Assembly (NCBI RefSeq): GCF_028769735.1
Contig: NC_088171.1
Location: 140,513,917 to 140,577,916, forward strand
Source of the DNA: Zonotrichia leucophrys gambelii
Lineage: Eukaryota > Chordata > Aves > Passeriformes > Passerellidae
Direction: 5' to 3'
DNA: 64,000 nt
Shown: positions 50,544 through 63,352 of the stretch, in pieces
Numbering within the stretch: position 1 is the first letter of the stretch
Layout of the letters: every line of letters begins with the position of its first letter
The notes under the pieces: generated by a model
What the model saw: the letters and a program-made list of their open reading frames with translations, nothing else
Database searches by the model: none
What the model was told of the DNA's origin: nothing
Program-made: the position numbers and the translations under genes

Positions 50544-50569
50544 CAGCAGCAGCAGCAGCAGCAGCAGCA
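50544..50569. repeat. (CAG)n trinucleotide repeat
   Basis: Eight uninterrupted CAG units plus a partial unit. It would read as polyglutamine, polyserine or polyalanine on the plus strand, but the surrounding frames show no gene, so I treat it as a non-coding microsatellite. Confidence 0.92.
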
Positions 50570-50754
50570 CCCTGTTGTTGCCACACAGGGCAGTGGAGCA
50601 CATCTGTGCCCTTCCCGAGCTGTGCACTGGGAGAGGCAGAGTTTCATTTCTGAGCATGGCATTCCTGACTGTGATGGAGCAAAAGTCAGTATTATCAGTT
50701 TCACAGAGCTAAATTTCTGTTTTATTTTCTGTGTAGACTATTAAGGATAACTCT

Positions 50755-51173
50755 TGTATTCACAGGTTCCCAGATGAAGGAAGGAAATGATGAATCTGAC
50801 TCCATGTTCTCAGAAAGCTAATTTATTATTTTATTGTACTAGACTATATTAAAGAATACTAAACTAAACTATGCTAAAGAATACAGAAAGGATACAGACA
50901 GAAGGCTAGAAAGATACAAAAGAAAAACTTGTGACTCTTTCCAGAGCCCTGACACAGCTTGGCCCCAATTGGCCAATGAGTGAAAACAATTCGCACCAGA
51001 AACCAATGAAACAATCACCTGCTGGATAAACAACCTCCAAACACATTCCAAAGCAGCAAAACACAGGAGAAGCAAATGACATAATATTGTTCTCCTTTTC
51101 CTCTGAGGCTTCTCAGCTTCCCAGGAGAAGAATCCTGGGTAAGGGAATTTTTCCAGAAATTATGATGGTGACA
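50755..51173 (-). mobile_element. Solo LTR of a songbird endogenous retrovirus, minus strand
   Basis: About 419 bp, starting TGTATTCACAGG and ending ATGATGGTGACA on the plus strand. TTTATT at 50822-50827 and 50830-50835 gives AATAAA on the minus strand, setting the orientation as minus. The blocks gactccatgttctcag, gagccctgacacagcttgg, ccaattggccaatgag and gaggcttctcagcttccc belong to a very common passerine LTR type. A 7-base direct repeat, gataact, lies at 50746-50752 and 51174-51180. It is a likely target duplication, although two bases separate the left copy from the TG end. No internal viral genes are present. Confidence 0.85.
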
Positions 51174-51206
51174 GATAACTTGACTCTTCAGTTAAATGAA
51201 AAAACT

Positions 51207-51280
51207 CTTTGTTTTGGCTTTTTGTTTGGTGGGGTTTTTTTTTGTTTTGTTTTTGTTTGTTTGTTTGTTTTGTTTTTTGG
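51207..51280. repeat. T-rich (GTTT/GTTTT)n low-complexity tract
   Basis: A run of T with regularly spaced G, including three GTTT units in a row near 51256-51270. It lies just past the LTR's outer end. Confidence 0.85.
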
Positions 51281-52309
51281 TAATCTATTGAAAATGCTGG
51301 GTACAAGAACTCTAGCATTTCTGTTCATATCATAACACTTGTGCTTGGGCATATATCCAGGCCAAAAAATGAAAGGAAAGGACTGAATCAGAACTGGCTA
51401 GAGTTTTGGAACTCATTCTTGAGGTATTTTTTCCTTTTTCCCTTCAGTGAGATTTCATGAAAACACTAAAAACAGAAACAGGCCCAGTCTTACCTCAACA
51501 GTCACTGATTGCAGAAAGGCAGTCTCACAAATTTCCCTCTATTTCAGATTTCTTAATAAATAAGCTTTACACCACAGGTATTGAGATCTGCAAGCTGTTA
51601 TATTTTTAACAGCCTTTGTCCCAAAATTTTACAGACAATCTGCAGAATAAGAAAAATCTGTCTCACACTGACAGTTTTTGTAGCAATGTGAATCATCACT
51701 ACTCCACCTAAATTCCCTTTGCTTGTATTCATGTAGCAGTTTAGCTTTATTTCTCACACCACCTCGCAGAGCTCTTAGAGGAGCTTCACAAGTGGGCGCA
51801 ATGCAATTCTTCCCTCCTGTTTCATTGACAGCATATCACTGTGCTCTTCCTTCTGCATGATGATGGTTTTAGATCTGCCTTTCAGCCCTTCAAGCCACCA
51901 AATTTGGGTGGCCAGACAGATTTTGTAGACAGATAAATAATTGTTCAGTAAAACTTATTGTCCCCTCTCTCTCTTCTTTTTTTTTTTTTTTTTTATACCC
52001 TAAAGGCAAAAGTTTTTTGAAGTCCAAATTGTGCCAGGCTGTTTTGTACCTGCACAGATCATACAGAGACTTTGCTTCTTTTTCAAGCCTCCTGTGGAGA
52101 TTGCTGAAAAATGAAGACTGACTCTCAATACTTTCAGGTAAAATTGCATAGCATATATTTGAACTGTATTGCAACATCTGAAGCAGCCAAAAATTTCTTT
52201 GCAGTCCATGTGATCCTTGGCTTTGCTTAGCAGAAGGTAAACATGGAGGGAGAAATGCGCTGATGATGAGAGCACTGGGTGGGGATCCAGTGGGTCTTTA
52301 ATGGATTCC
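51281..52309. other. Non-coding unique sequence
   Basis: No gene is recognised. It contains a poly-T run listed separately. Confidence 0.6.
51977..51994. repeat. Poly-T mononucleotide tract
   Basis: An uninterrupted run of about 18 T after a CT-rich lead. Confidence 0.85.
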
Positions 52310-52580
52310 TCACTCTGCTGCAGATTACCTGTGGGACCCTGCTCGAGATGATTAATCTTTCATCATTTCTGTGTAATTAGATATTCAAGTTCTCACAGGA
52401 GAATGCTCAGGAATTAGCTCTCCCTGTAGGTGCATGTACTGCATCTCACATGACTGTCCCTTCAGGTGAAATAAAATCCAGGAAATGAGTGCTGTTGCTA
52501 ATTGCTGATAATTTTAGTCAATAATTGTAACTGGAAATGAAGCATAGCAGTTTGGAAAGAACTGAGCATTTAAAGAAAAA
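52310..52580. promoter_or_regulatory. Possible conserved non-coding element
   Basis: This is complex unique sequence with homeodomain-type cores (gatgattaatctttc, gtgtaattagat, gctaattgctgataa) and no coding frame. The call is by appearance only. Confidence 0.2.
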
Positions 52581-53789
52581 ACTAAACAAACAGAGAAAAT
52601 AATTTAGAAAGTTATTTAAGTGATTTTATTCTTGAAAAATCTTGTCACTTCAAGCCTACCCTACATCTGTTCCTTGGTGTGCCACAAATTTGCCACATGA
52701 AATGTGGTTATGATCTCTTCCTGTCCTCTTGCCTTCCATCATTAAAATAGGATTATTGATACCTAGAAGGGAACTAAGAGTGCTCGTGTAGATCCTGGGA
52801 GAGCAAAGAAAGCCAATTCTTGACCTGCCAAGAAGTGGAGGCTAAAGGCTTCACTTGTATGAAACTTTGTGCAATTCTATAAATGTTCTTAATTCTGAGC
52901 ATTTACCTTAAATGTCTGGGCATTTCTTAGAATTACCCTGTTTTTAAAGGATTTGATATGAGCTGGCTATAATGTGAACAATTCTTAGTCCTCAAGATCT
53001 GAAACATTATTTTCCCTTAGAGATTATTTTTTTCCTGAGTGGGTTCCTAGTGCAGTGGATTCTTCTTTTAGGCTGGCTGGCAACTCTGGCACTCTTTTCA
53101 CCCTTGTGAGACCTCACTTGCTCCTGTTAGCAGCAATCACCTCAATATTTGCAGCAGAATATCTAGGGAGAACACCTTGTTCCATGCTCTGGAGCAAAAA
53201 TTCTTACCAAACAAGTTCCAAGGCAGAGCAGGTATTTCAGTATCTTTGCGCTTCCAATTTAACGGAAAAAAATTGTTTTGAAATTGTACCTTTGGGTCAG
53301 TCTGCATCATGCCCCTGTGTAAGGCAAAGGGCTTTAGAAGGTGTCCATCTACCTGGTATATGCAACCAAGTTATCCCAACTAACACATTGAGAATCTGAG
53401 CAATTAAAATTATATCATCACCAAAAAAATCTAACCTATGAAATCTTTGAAGAAGCCAGTATTCTTTCAGGAGAACCACTTATGAGGCCAATGGCTAAAT
53501 ATGTCCTTGGCTTGTATGACTTTTCTAATGAGATTTTTGTGAGTGCTCTTATTTTATCACCTTAAGCTCTGTCAGGAGTTCACTGTTCAAGGTTTAAGAA
53601 ACCTGGGTAATTGAAATATTACCAAGAGGGGAAAAGGAGCCCAGTAGCTATTTCAATGGTGTCAAGAAGCACAAGGTTCTATTAAAAGTCAGTTTCAGTC
53701 TCAGGAAAGAGATAGAAGTACTTTTACCAAATTCAGCAGAAACTTCTATCAAGATTGATATGGAATTGGAAAGCAGGACTGAACAGACT
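52581..53789. other. Non-coding unique sequence
   Basis: No gene is recognised. The 114-codon plus frame at 53055-53399 has no domain. Confidence 0.6.
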
Positions 53790-54010
53790 TTGGTTGATCT
53801 TGTAGTTCATAACCCTCCTCCAGGCAGATGCAGCCAGTCCTGAATCACTCATGGGAAATGTTTGTGTAATCCCTTCCTACAATCCTCCAGTAAATGACAT
53901 TCCATGGCTTCCAAAACAACCTGCTCCAGGCCTCGTCATCCCTACTATTGAAAATATTTTTCTAGCATCTAACCCAAACTTCCATTGCATTATTTTAGCC
54001 CACAGCTTTG
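53790..54010 (-). mobile_element. Decayed CR1-like LINE remnant, minus strand
   Basis: On the plus strand, gttgatcttgtagttcat is followed by cataaccctcctccag, then aacctgctccaggcctc, actattgaaaatatttttc and agcatctaacccaaac. This order follows the inverted CR1 3' region ('gatcatctagtccaacc...cctgctcc...gtgaagaattttttcctaatatctaatctaaac'). Divergence is high, so this is a tentative call. Confidence 0.38.
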
Positions 54011-55100
54011 AATCTGTCCCTGGCAGGCATGAAGGAAAATTCCTCCCTTTTCACAGACACCTATATTGCAAAATGTCACAGTTACCACAAATTTCTCGTT
54101 ATTGGAAGAGGTCCTGCCTGAGTTGCCACAATTTGCTGTGTTCAGCAATATCATGTGTTTACAAATCAGTGGTGTTTAAGTGTGCTGGATTGCTTAAGCC
54201 CCAAAAAGAGAAGTGAAATGCTTTGGCTTCACCCAGCCATGAAGCTGCAGCTGATGCACAGAAACTCATCTAAAGACAGCAGACTGTGTATCTGTATCCT
54301 CAGCCTCCAGCTCAGGAAAAAAACCCACTTTTCTTGGCTGAAATTTTCCTAAAACTGCTCAACCTGGGCTTTACTGGATTAGTGTCATAGAAAATTTAAA
54401 TTAACTAAGAGTTTAAGCTTGACAGTGTCGTAATGAAAATGTAGAATCTTGTAAGGCAATGTTAACAAAGCTGCCATTACTTCTGCTTGATTTATGTTGC
54501 TCTTTGACAATGTGTATCCAGGCAAATGCAGGGATAGTAGTCTCTGCAGTTCAGTAATTCCTTTCACCTTCTGCTTTTCCTTTAAATATTCTTGAAATGT
54601 TCATATTAGATAAACAAAAAACAGCAAAATGCACTTTTGTTTTAGAACTTTGGCCTTGAATCTCTGATAGCATGACTATGAGTCACACAAATGTAGAATA
54701 CATGCTTTTGTGAATAATGAGTCAGTAAAATATTTTCTGTTGGTGTTACAGACATCTTAGGGAGCTTTACTGGCTGTAATTTGACCTCTAAAATATTTTT
54801 AACATAAATTAGATTCTGCTATTGTTCTATAACATTTAGGATATAACAGTTTTATTACATAAATTATGAAAGCTATAATCTTTATGTTTCTCTATAGCTT
54901 TGGAGGGAAAACAAAAAGGCTCAATTTGAACAAAGGTTCATAAGTTGTAGGTTTTGTTTTCTCTTGGCTTTGGATCTTTTATCACTTTCTCTCATTCTTG
55001 ATGGTTCTTGCTTGCACAACTACAAAGCTTTTAGCATCCACAGCGAACGTTTTTGAATGGAACACTTAAAATCTACTAATGAAAAGGAAATTACTTTTTT

Positions 55101-55130
55101 ATATATATATATACACACACACATATATAT
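55101..55130. repeat. Compound (TA)n(CA)n(TA)n microsatellite
   Basis: Alternating AT units, then five CA-type units, then AT units again, over 30 bases. Probably polymorphic. Confidence 0.9.
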
Positions 55131-56999
55131 GTTGGTAAGAAGATACAGTCACCTAAGGATGAATTGATGGATTTACACACAGTGCTTAGGAAATTTATTT
55201 AAGGTGGTGCAGGACTATTTTCAATTAGGACAGGAGTTTTCTAACTACAGTCTCAATCACTGCCTACAGCACTTATTTTCTCAGTGTGGAAGTCAGCATT
55301 TACCTACATCTCTGAGCTCCAGGAGTCAGTGAGGGTTGCAGGTGGATGAACCCAGGTCCCATTTCTCCCATTCTGAGTATACACACAGGTCTAACAGAAT
55401 AACACCTCTACGTGTTTCAAATACAACAACATATTGTTATGTAGGAAGTTCTTGGTAAAGGCAGAGTAAAAATAGCTATACTAATATCCTACCCATGTGC
55501 AGACTGGGCTATTTACCTCTTCTTTAAAGTCTTTTCCTTATTTTCTTCCAGGTTCCATCTAGGCTGTTACAGATGAGCATAACCACATCCTTTTCAACCA
55601 ATCACTCCTTTTTTATTTATTTTCCTCTCTTTTTAATGGATGCAAGACAACTCTTATCCTGAGCACAAATACCAATGCATGCTCCAGAATGTATGCCATT
55701 ATAAGAAAACTTACAGAAAAGTAAACTTACTTGCTGTTAAAACACAAAGTATTTGGAACTTTATAATCATATATCTTTTAGTGATTAAATTAACCTACTT
55801 CTAAATCTTAATCCTCCAAGTAAAATAAAGTGCATTATCAGATAATTCTTGTCTGGTGAAACTGTTGCAGGTTTGACAATGTCTGATGTGCAGTAAACAC
55901 AGACACACATAGCATACCTGCTTTCTAATGTGTGGGTTTTGGGGGTTTTGTTTTCCTCAATATGGTATGTTTTAAGGAGTTTTAGCTGGTTTATTAATCC
56001 TAGTGGAGAGGCCCAGAGAAGCTAACTTTAGCTTCAGGATGGATTTTGGGGGTGCAACCCCTGGCCTGCCCAGGCCACACTATGATCTGAGATCCATTTC
56101 ATGTAGGGCAGATTGCTGCCCTGTATGAGCTCAGGTTTACAAGAGATTCCTTTTACCACCACCAACCTTCCAAGGTCTGGTGGGAAATAATGTGCTTACT
56201 CACTGTTTGCTGCTTTTTTCTAGTTTTTTGGGGGTAATGTGTGCATAATACCACTCTACATGCAGAGATCTAGAAACCAGTTTAAAATGTTTTGTTGAGT
56301 CATTCCACTTTCCAGACTAAGGCTGTAATGTCATGAGCATTTAATTCACTATAACTCAGCCATGCTGCTCTACCAGCCCCAATTGCCTTGTCCTGTTCCT
56401 GCCCCAACCCTACAGGAAGCTGGCCCATTAACACTAAACTGGCAAATAAATGGTGAGTTTATAACAGGGATTATTGCTCTGATCTTCCTCATGCAGCTAG
56501 CTCAGTGTTTGTGCTGGGACATGGAGGGAGCTGCAGGATGGCAGGAGAGAATCTGGATGGCAGTGTCTGCCTCCATGGGTTTACACTGCTTGTGCTTCTG
56601 AGGTGCTCAAGAAGAATTTTGAGGGGACAGTTCCTCAGCTGGACTGGAGTGCTGCTTCCTTTCCTAAAACTGAGGCTGATTGTTCTGCAGAGCAGCCCTG
56701 AGTGCTGCATAGGCTCGTGGCTCCTGCAGGTGTCAGGACCTTTTCCACAGACCTATGGCAATGACAGAAAGGCGTAACTTAATCACCCAACTTAGAAAAA
56801 AAATCCCAAATTAACTTTTGCCTAAGATAACAGGGTTTGTACTCTACTTATTAAATAAAACTAGGGCTTGTAAAAAGCATTCTTAGCATAAGAACATAAA
56901 AATACATTATACAATTCAGCACCTTATTTTTATAATTTCCATAAAGACCATGATATAAAAAATGTTTGCCTACTAAATTAATTTTCATCAGGCTTCATT

Positions 57000-57450
57000 G
57001 CACTGTCTGTTCTCCTGATGTTTCCCAGGGACAGCTGCTTGAAGTTTTTGATTTAAATCATTAAATGCTTGATTTATGGTGCATGCTTCCGGAGCCTTAG
57101 CGCTTTTCCAACTCATATTGCAGTGTATTCATATCCTAATCACTTTACTGTTTAAATATATTTGGATGGCAGGGGATTAAAGTTAACCAGCCTGTTCATT
57201 TTCTTACAAAGGAGCAAGATTATTTATCTGACAGTTGCTAAGGCACAGAGCATAACTCAGAACAGCCTTGTTAGCAAGTTGGAGGCAGACTTAGCTGCTT
57301 CATTGTTGTTTGAATATCATCAGCTGGTGTAGCCTTGCTTCTGAAATGTATTCCCTTTGGATAAAATCCATATCTGCTCTGGAAATAGTTGATTATTTGG
57401 CTGTTGCAATACATTTAACTTCTTTTTATCTTTCATGAAACAAGACAGAA
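57000..57450. promoter_or_regulatory. Candidate conserved enhancer-like element
   Basis: This is non-repetitive, complex sequence with a high density of motif-like blocks: ttaaatcattaaatgcttg (homeodomain), GTTAAC at 57182-57187 (HNF1 half-site type), gattatttatctgac (GATA/forkhead type) and tgatttatgg (CDX/HOX type). It has no indel-ridden repeat signature and no coding frame. Conservation is inferred from appearance only. Confidence 0.28.
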
Positions 57451-58946
57451 AGAGCTTGACGTGTCCAAGCTAGGAAAATATGTTGCAGAGGGTTGAAGGA
57501 TATGCTTTACCTAAGAATACTCAATAGCTTCTAGCTCCTGCTCTGAGTTACTGCTCACCTTTGATTTTTGTTTAAAATTGTAGAGAAATTTGTGTCTTCT
57601 TTTATCATTGCAAAGAAAGATTTCCAAAGCTTTGATATCAAAATCCATACTGGACTCACTGGCCTATTAGAAGGACCTTTGCATCATATATAAAATTGTA
57701 ATAAACTTTATATATGAGAAAGTAGGAAGCAAGTAAAGACAGTATTTTTAATGTTATTTCTATCATGATTGACTGAATCCAGACCTATTGGAGTCAGCCC
57801 CCACTGCAGCTGAGAGAAACTGATGTTTCCTTGAGCAACTTAGATGAAGAAAAGCTTTTCTGACTACTGACTTTGAGTTGTCAAAGCAAAAAACCTCCTG
57901 GTTTTGCCAGATTTTTTTGTTAGAGTTTTGTATTTCCAACAACCTTCTTATAAGCAGGAGAACAGTGGGCATAACCACATATAAAAATCACACATAAAAC
58001 CTCACTTCTCAGTCCAAGTGTATTTGTGATATTTTATACTCAGTTCTGTGAATATTTCAACACTGCAGCATTGCAGTGACATGCAGGCAAAAGGGAATAC
58101 TGGTGCAAAGTCTATTTAAAACTGGAATGCTTAGAAATTTGCCGAAAGCAAGTATCAAATTGTTCACAGATGGAAGCTGGTGGTGTTCTTGCAAGTCTCT
58201 TCTCATTGTTTTCCATTTTCAGAAAACAGGATTTAATACAGTGGTGCAACTTTAAAGAGAACATACGAAGAGCAGGATAAATCACGCTGACTCTCTCCCC
58301 CCAGCAAACATCACTTCTTCATCCAGCTGAAAGACTCCAATATTCTGTTTATGTTTGAACATTGATCATTTATTTTGATTTACAAAGAACAAGGGAATTA
58401 TGGGTGCTGACAGGAAAACTGTGGGAATTGTGCTGGAGTGATTTTGGATGTTATGAGTCAGGGTTACTGCCCCATCACTTTGCCAGATGTTGCCGGCCCC
58501 TTTGGCTAAGCAGCAGCAGTTAACTCTGTGCCTCACAGCCTGGTGTGTCACCCTCCCTTTGATTTCCTTCTTTTGCACTGATTTATATGGTTCAGTTGCA
58601 CCCCATTTACAGGATGAATAGGATTCAGTTTCATCCAAAAGGGGTTCAGGTCATCCAGACTGCTCCACTGTGAACCAAAGCACAGAGAATGGGAACTATT
58701 GGGTAATTTGCTTTGAGGGCACCTATAACCCTGACTGCAACTGTGATGGAGACACACTCCCAGCAGGTAACAATAAATAATGTGCAGTAACATTGGATGA
58801 AGACGGATTAAATACACGAGCTACCAGAGATAACATAACAAAACTGGATATTTTTCCTTACACGGCAGAAGGAATAAACATCTTTTAAATTCTCCTTTTA
58901 GGCCTTTTCTGCAAGATACTACTTTCAGTTTCCAGTGGTTGTTATC

Positions 58947-59125
58947 ATGATTGTTATCATACAACAGCCCAGGTTGGAAGGGACTTTGGAGGACAGTCTG
59001 GTCCAAGCTGTTGTGAGAAAGGGAGCCTAGAGGAGGTTATGTAGCAGCCTGCACATCCATAACTTGAAAAACTCAAGGGGTGAGCATTTTACCACATCCC
59101 TGTGGAAGCTGAATCCTGTTTGTCA
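58947..59125 (-). mobile_element. CR1 LINE 3'-end fragment, minus strand
   Basis: On the plus strand, acaacagcccaggttggaag and ggactttggaggacag form the inverted CR1 3' end. The later tgagcattttaccacatccc and gtggaagctgaatcc follow the CR1 order. The copy is short and 5'-truncated. Confidence 0.8.
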
Positions 59126-62100
59126 CCTGTAGTTTTCAGATTGATTTGGGGAGTAACCATCCAACACTGCAATACATATGGGAAACCAGAAATGCTGAAA
59201 AATGGCAGTGATTAGCAAACAAAGATGAACATGGAGAGAAAGCAGGTCTTGATGCTATGGCCAGGCCATACTGATGTACTCATAAAACTAACAAACAAAT
59301 CAGCTTCTAACTGGAGTTTCCAACTGGAAGTCACTTTAATTCTCTAAAATCATTATTGTATTTCTATTTATTAAGTTACTATGAGGAAAAAGTGGGAAAC
59401 AGCTGAATGATACCATCTGGCTCTCCTGTCACTATGAAAGGGAGATGGCCTTTACTATGGGTTAGCCAGAAATCTAGGACTGCTTCTTTTTTTATTCAGT
59501 GGAAATTTATAGCAATATTTTATATTTTATTTTTACCTGCTTGTCACAGCATGAGAGACCCTGTGTACTGGCAAAGATACTTCACAGATTCCAGCTTCAG
59601 TGAGCAAGGTTTGGTCTCCTTGACTGAAGGCTGGAAATCTCTCTCTGCTGTCTGGGTTTTACAGTATACTTAGATAACATTGCGTTTACTACATACTTTC
59701 TTTTCTGCTGGAACTCTCGGGTAACTCTACTGGAAGGTTTGAATTATTTTTAGGATTCCAATATTTTAAAATTTCCCTTTTGAGTCCTTTCTTGTCAGTC
59801 AAAAATTCACACCAAATTTCTCAGCCATCCTTTTCTGAAGCCATGGTAACCAAGTTCCTTTTTTTCTTTCCCACTTACTCTTTTTCTTCTTTAAAATAAA
59901 GACAAAATCCCCCAAACCAACCAAAAAAAAAAATACCCAAAAAATTTTCCAGATCTTTTGTGATATCATTTTTTATTAACTTCAGAAAGATCTTTCCTGC
60001 TGCAAAGATCAGATTCAGTAATCTATGGCTTCCTGACTCCACCTCACTTCCTGTCCTACAACACTTCCAGGAATGCACAGATATCTGGTTTGGCATCAAA
60101 TCTGGATTTCACATTGATCTGAAGATTCCATAATATTCAAATATATCTATTTATCAAACTTTTATTGTATCATTTTCTGAATCAGGGAACTTAATTTCCA
60201 TTCCAGACAGCCATATAAATTAGGTAGCCATTTAATAGGTGATAAATCAAATAATTTCCCCTGACATTAAATTTGAAATGTCCAGAGGTCTTCTGCTGAT
60301 TGCCTGGAGAATGTGACAGTCTTTGTTGGCATTTTAAATTAATTTTACAGTGGGTAGCAAGAACAATGGCACTTCTTTTTCTTCTCAGATTCTTTTTCTG
60401 CTTCAGATTCACAGCTGGGAAAATCAGCTCTGACTGAGAAATATCTGTTGGCTGGAGCCAGCTACTGGAGCTCTGGCTGCATATGGTGAGTTTGGTCTGC
60501 AGGATGGAGCTCTCTGATTGTGTCTTTCAAAGGGGTCAGGACTAGGACAAAGTGGTTTCACAGCCTTTTTTTACAGGCTACCTGCCAAGAGGTGAATTTA
60601 ATTCCTACAAATCATAATAGTAACAGCAACAACAACAACAAGAAAATCTTTGCATTATGTCAATGTCATATGCTACTGCTGCTCCCAAAAATATCTCAGA
60701 ACAACTGCTTTTCAACTGTTTCCTCTGGTCCTCTTTAGTCAGCATCACCCCTTCTGCTTTTCCTGACAGAACTTGAGAGTTTACCAAACTTTTGCAAGCT
60801 GGCTGCATTTGGGGTTTCTGCTCTGGAAATACCCAGTTGCTCATCACTCCGAAGATATCTTCATGTCTTTTTTATGGTACAGTCATTTGGAGCCAGAGTT
60901 CCCATGTAGTAGGGGAGTTCCAGAGAGAAGTGCCCCCAAGGGGGTGTTTTAGCCATAACTGCAGATCCACACCTGTGCATTTACTCATGAGTCTGAGTCT
61001 CAGACACAGCTCACAAGCAAAACTGAGAAATGCACATATTCAAGGACTTTGAAAAAGCCAGATTCCCCCTTTCCTTAAAAACAAAAACCACTTCTGGTTT
61101 GCACTGAGGGTGTTACTGGATGGAGGGCTTCACTTCTGCTTCCTCCAGCTTCTTTCAGAGTGAAGTTGCTGCTGATCATCACTTTCAGCAGTTCTCTGAT
61201 TGCAGTGTAATAAACTGGGAATAGAGGAAACAACCCTGGTGTTATTGCTGCCATCTCCAGGGTCAGCAGAGGGAAGGGATGTAGCTCAGAAAGTTTTCTT
61301 AAAGGCTCTGCCCATCATGGTAAGTTTGCCACCTCTTTGCTCTGCTACAAGGAAATCCTGCACTCTTTTGTCTTGCCAGAACCACAACTTTCTCAGCGTT
61401 TCAAGCAAAACCAGTTGCTAAAGTTGATTCTGGCAAAACGATGAAATCCATAAAGCTGTCAGCTGTGCCCGTGTCAGAGGTGGGACCGTGTGGCAGCCCT
61501 GCTGGCACGGTGCCCTGCTGCCTCTGCCCCTTCCCCTGGCAGGCTCTGTGCACATCCCCTGCCTCCCTGAGTGAGTGCCTGCCAGGAAATTGCTCATTCC
61601 AGTCTGGGCTGTGCAGGACTGACTCGTCCTGCTGGCATCTCCCTTCTGCACCGAAGTGTTGCAACGAGATGGCAAAATAACCCCACGTCTTTTTAGAAGT
61701 TATATTGTCCCAGCAATAATTGTCCCTTTGCAAACTGATGACACTGTTCACAAAGTTAAAGAATTTTACCTCTTTTGGGTCATTCTGAAGGATTTTTCTA
61801 GGTGCCTGTTTTGGGGATGTTTTTATTTTAGGAAGGAACTAGATACACACAGAACCACATATAAACAGAAAGTTAGCAGATCATAACATAAACATCTCTC
61901 CCTCCCTCCTACCAAGCCATTTGCTTTCCTAACTAAAACCGGTGGTTTGTGATTCTTCACATTATTCTTTTAATGTCATGACCTGTGTGTCAAAGTGAGA
62001 GGTTGCTTGTGGATTTTTCTTGTCTTTGAAAGCAATACTTTCTCCAGAGACAAAGAAGCTCTTTTACAACACTCTTAGCAATTGCCATGAGGTGGGAGCT

Positions 62101-63305
62101 ACAAATTGGGCAAGCCTGGGCAGTTGCATGCTGACTTTTTTCATTCCTCATGTCCCACAAGTATTTCTCTTTCAACAAGGCTTCTGTGTAACTGAAAAGG
62201 AACTTTTTTGTTTCCTTGATTTAGTTATATTATGTTTTAAAATTTCTCCTTTGGCTCCGTTTCCCCCTGGAAGCTGCTCTAGCCATAAAAATTATCAAAT
62301 AATCCTTTTAATTTTTAAAATTGCAAATTTACAATGTTCCTCTGCCCTTATCAACAAAAAAGGCACAGATTTACTCTATTTCATTTGCATTTTCAAAGCC
62401 TTTGCAAGCTGTTTTCCACAATAGACCAGTGACAGCTTTGCACCTCAGAAATGAAAAGTGGGCAGATCTGGCCCTTGAAAAGAAGCCTTTTCCAGCTTTT
62501 TGTAAACATTAATGACCTATTCATAAAGAAAAGGGCAAAAGTTTTGCACAAAGAGATATTAAAACATTGAGACACTTGTAAAGTCTGTTGGAGAAATAAA
62601 TGATGGCTTTGAGCAGACACTTAGGGAAAGAAAAAAGAGGGCTACAAATATGCCAGATAAAATCTTTTGGTGAGATTAGGAAGTTTCCATCAACATTTCT
62701 GGTGATTTTCATACATGCATATTATGAGAAAGAAAACTTGCTGTACCACATCAAACAGCAAAATTGTCCATGTACCTAAACATTCTGCCTCCAACACTGC
62801 CAGTAGTGGTCATTTTTGGAAGAGTGTCCAAACAGAGCAGGAATGCAGTGATACCTCCCTGGCACAGGGTCCCACTTCCAGTGGCTGGCAACAGCAAAGC
62901 TGCCTGGGCCACCAGCATCTTTCCAATTCTTCCAGGCAGATGTCCAGCTGTGTTTTGACCTTGTGTATACCACAGTCTCTCTCCTGTGGCAAGAGATTTC
63001 ACAGTTTAACAGCTGGCTGTGAAAAAAAACCCCAAAAAACAACCCAGTACCTGCTCCTTTGTTTGTTTTGAATTTATGACCTATTATTAGCAGCTTATGC
63101 CCTCCTTCTCAATCTTCTATTGGGAGGAACAGTGATATGTAATTCCTTATTTCCTATTCACCTTTTCCATTCTACTTATAATTGATTTTTCAGTCTTTAG
63201 TCACAACAATTTTTAGTAAGTTTTCCAAGATTGAGGATTCCTTAAGTCTAAAGTCACTCATTCTATCAAAAATGTTTGGTGTCTTTGATCCTTCTTTCTT
63301 GAACA
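59126..63305. other. Non-coding unique sequence
   Basis: No gene is recognised. The longest frames (134 codons plus at 62020-62424; 116 minus at 61401-61751) have no domain. The second overlaps frames on both strands in a locally GC-richer patch (61440-61640). A CTCF-like cagcagaggg is at about 61264-61274. A short AAC repeat is listed separately. Confidence 0.6.
60627..60641. repeat. (AAC)n microsatellite
   Basis: About five tandem CAA/AAC units. Confidence 0.8.
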
Positions 63306-63352
63306 GTATCATCTAGGTCTGAAACGACCCTAAAGATCATAAAATCCAATAG
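63306..63352 (-). mobile_element. Very short CR1 3'-end remnant, minus strand
   Basis: The string gaccctaaagatcataaaat, then ccaatag, preceded by atctaggtctgaaacg, matches the inverted CR1 3' end (ttggaagggaccttaaagatcat...tccaa). No further CR1 sequence follows. Confidence 0.5.

Larger units (their letters stand above)
54011..58946. other. Non-coding AT-rich unique sequence
   Basis: No gene is recognised. Frames are at most 90 codons or so. It contains a TA/CA microsatellite and one enhancer-like block, listed separately. Confidence 0.6.

Noticed and set aside
41079..51173. A single provirus bounded by the two LTRs.
   Set aside because: The LTRs are in opposite orientation and belong to different but related families. 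The DNA between them shows no viral genes, and each has its own flanking repeat.
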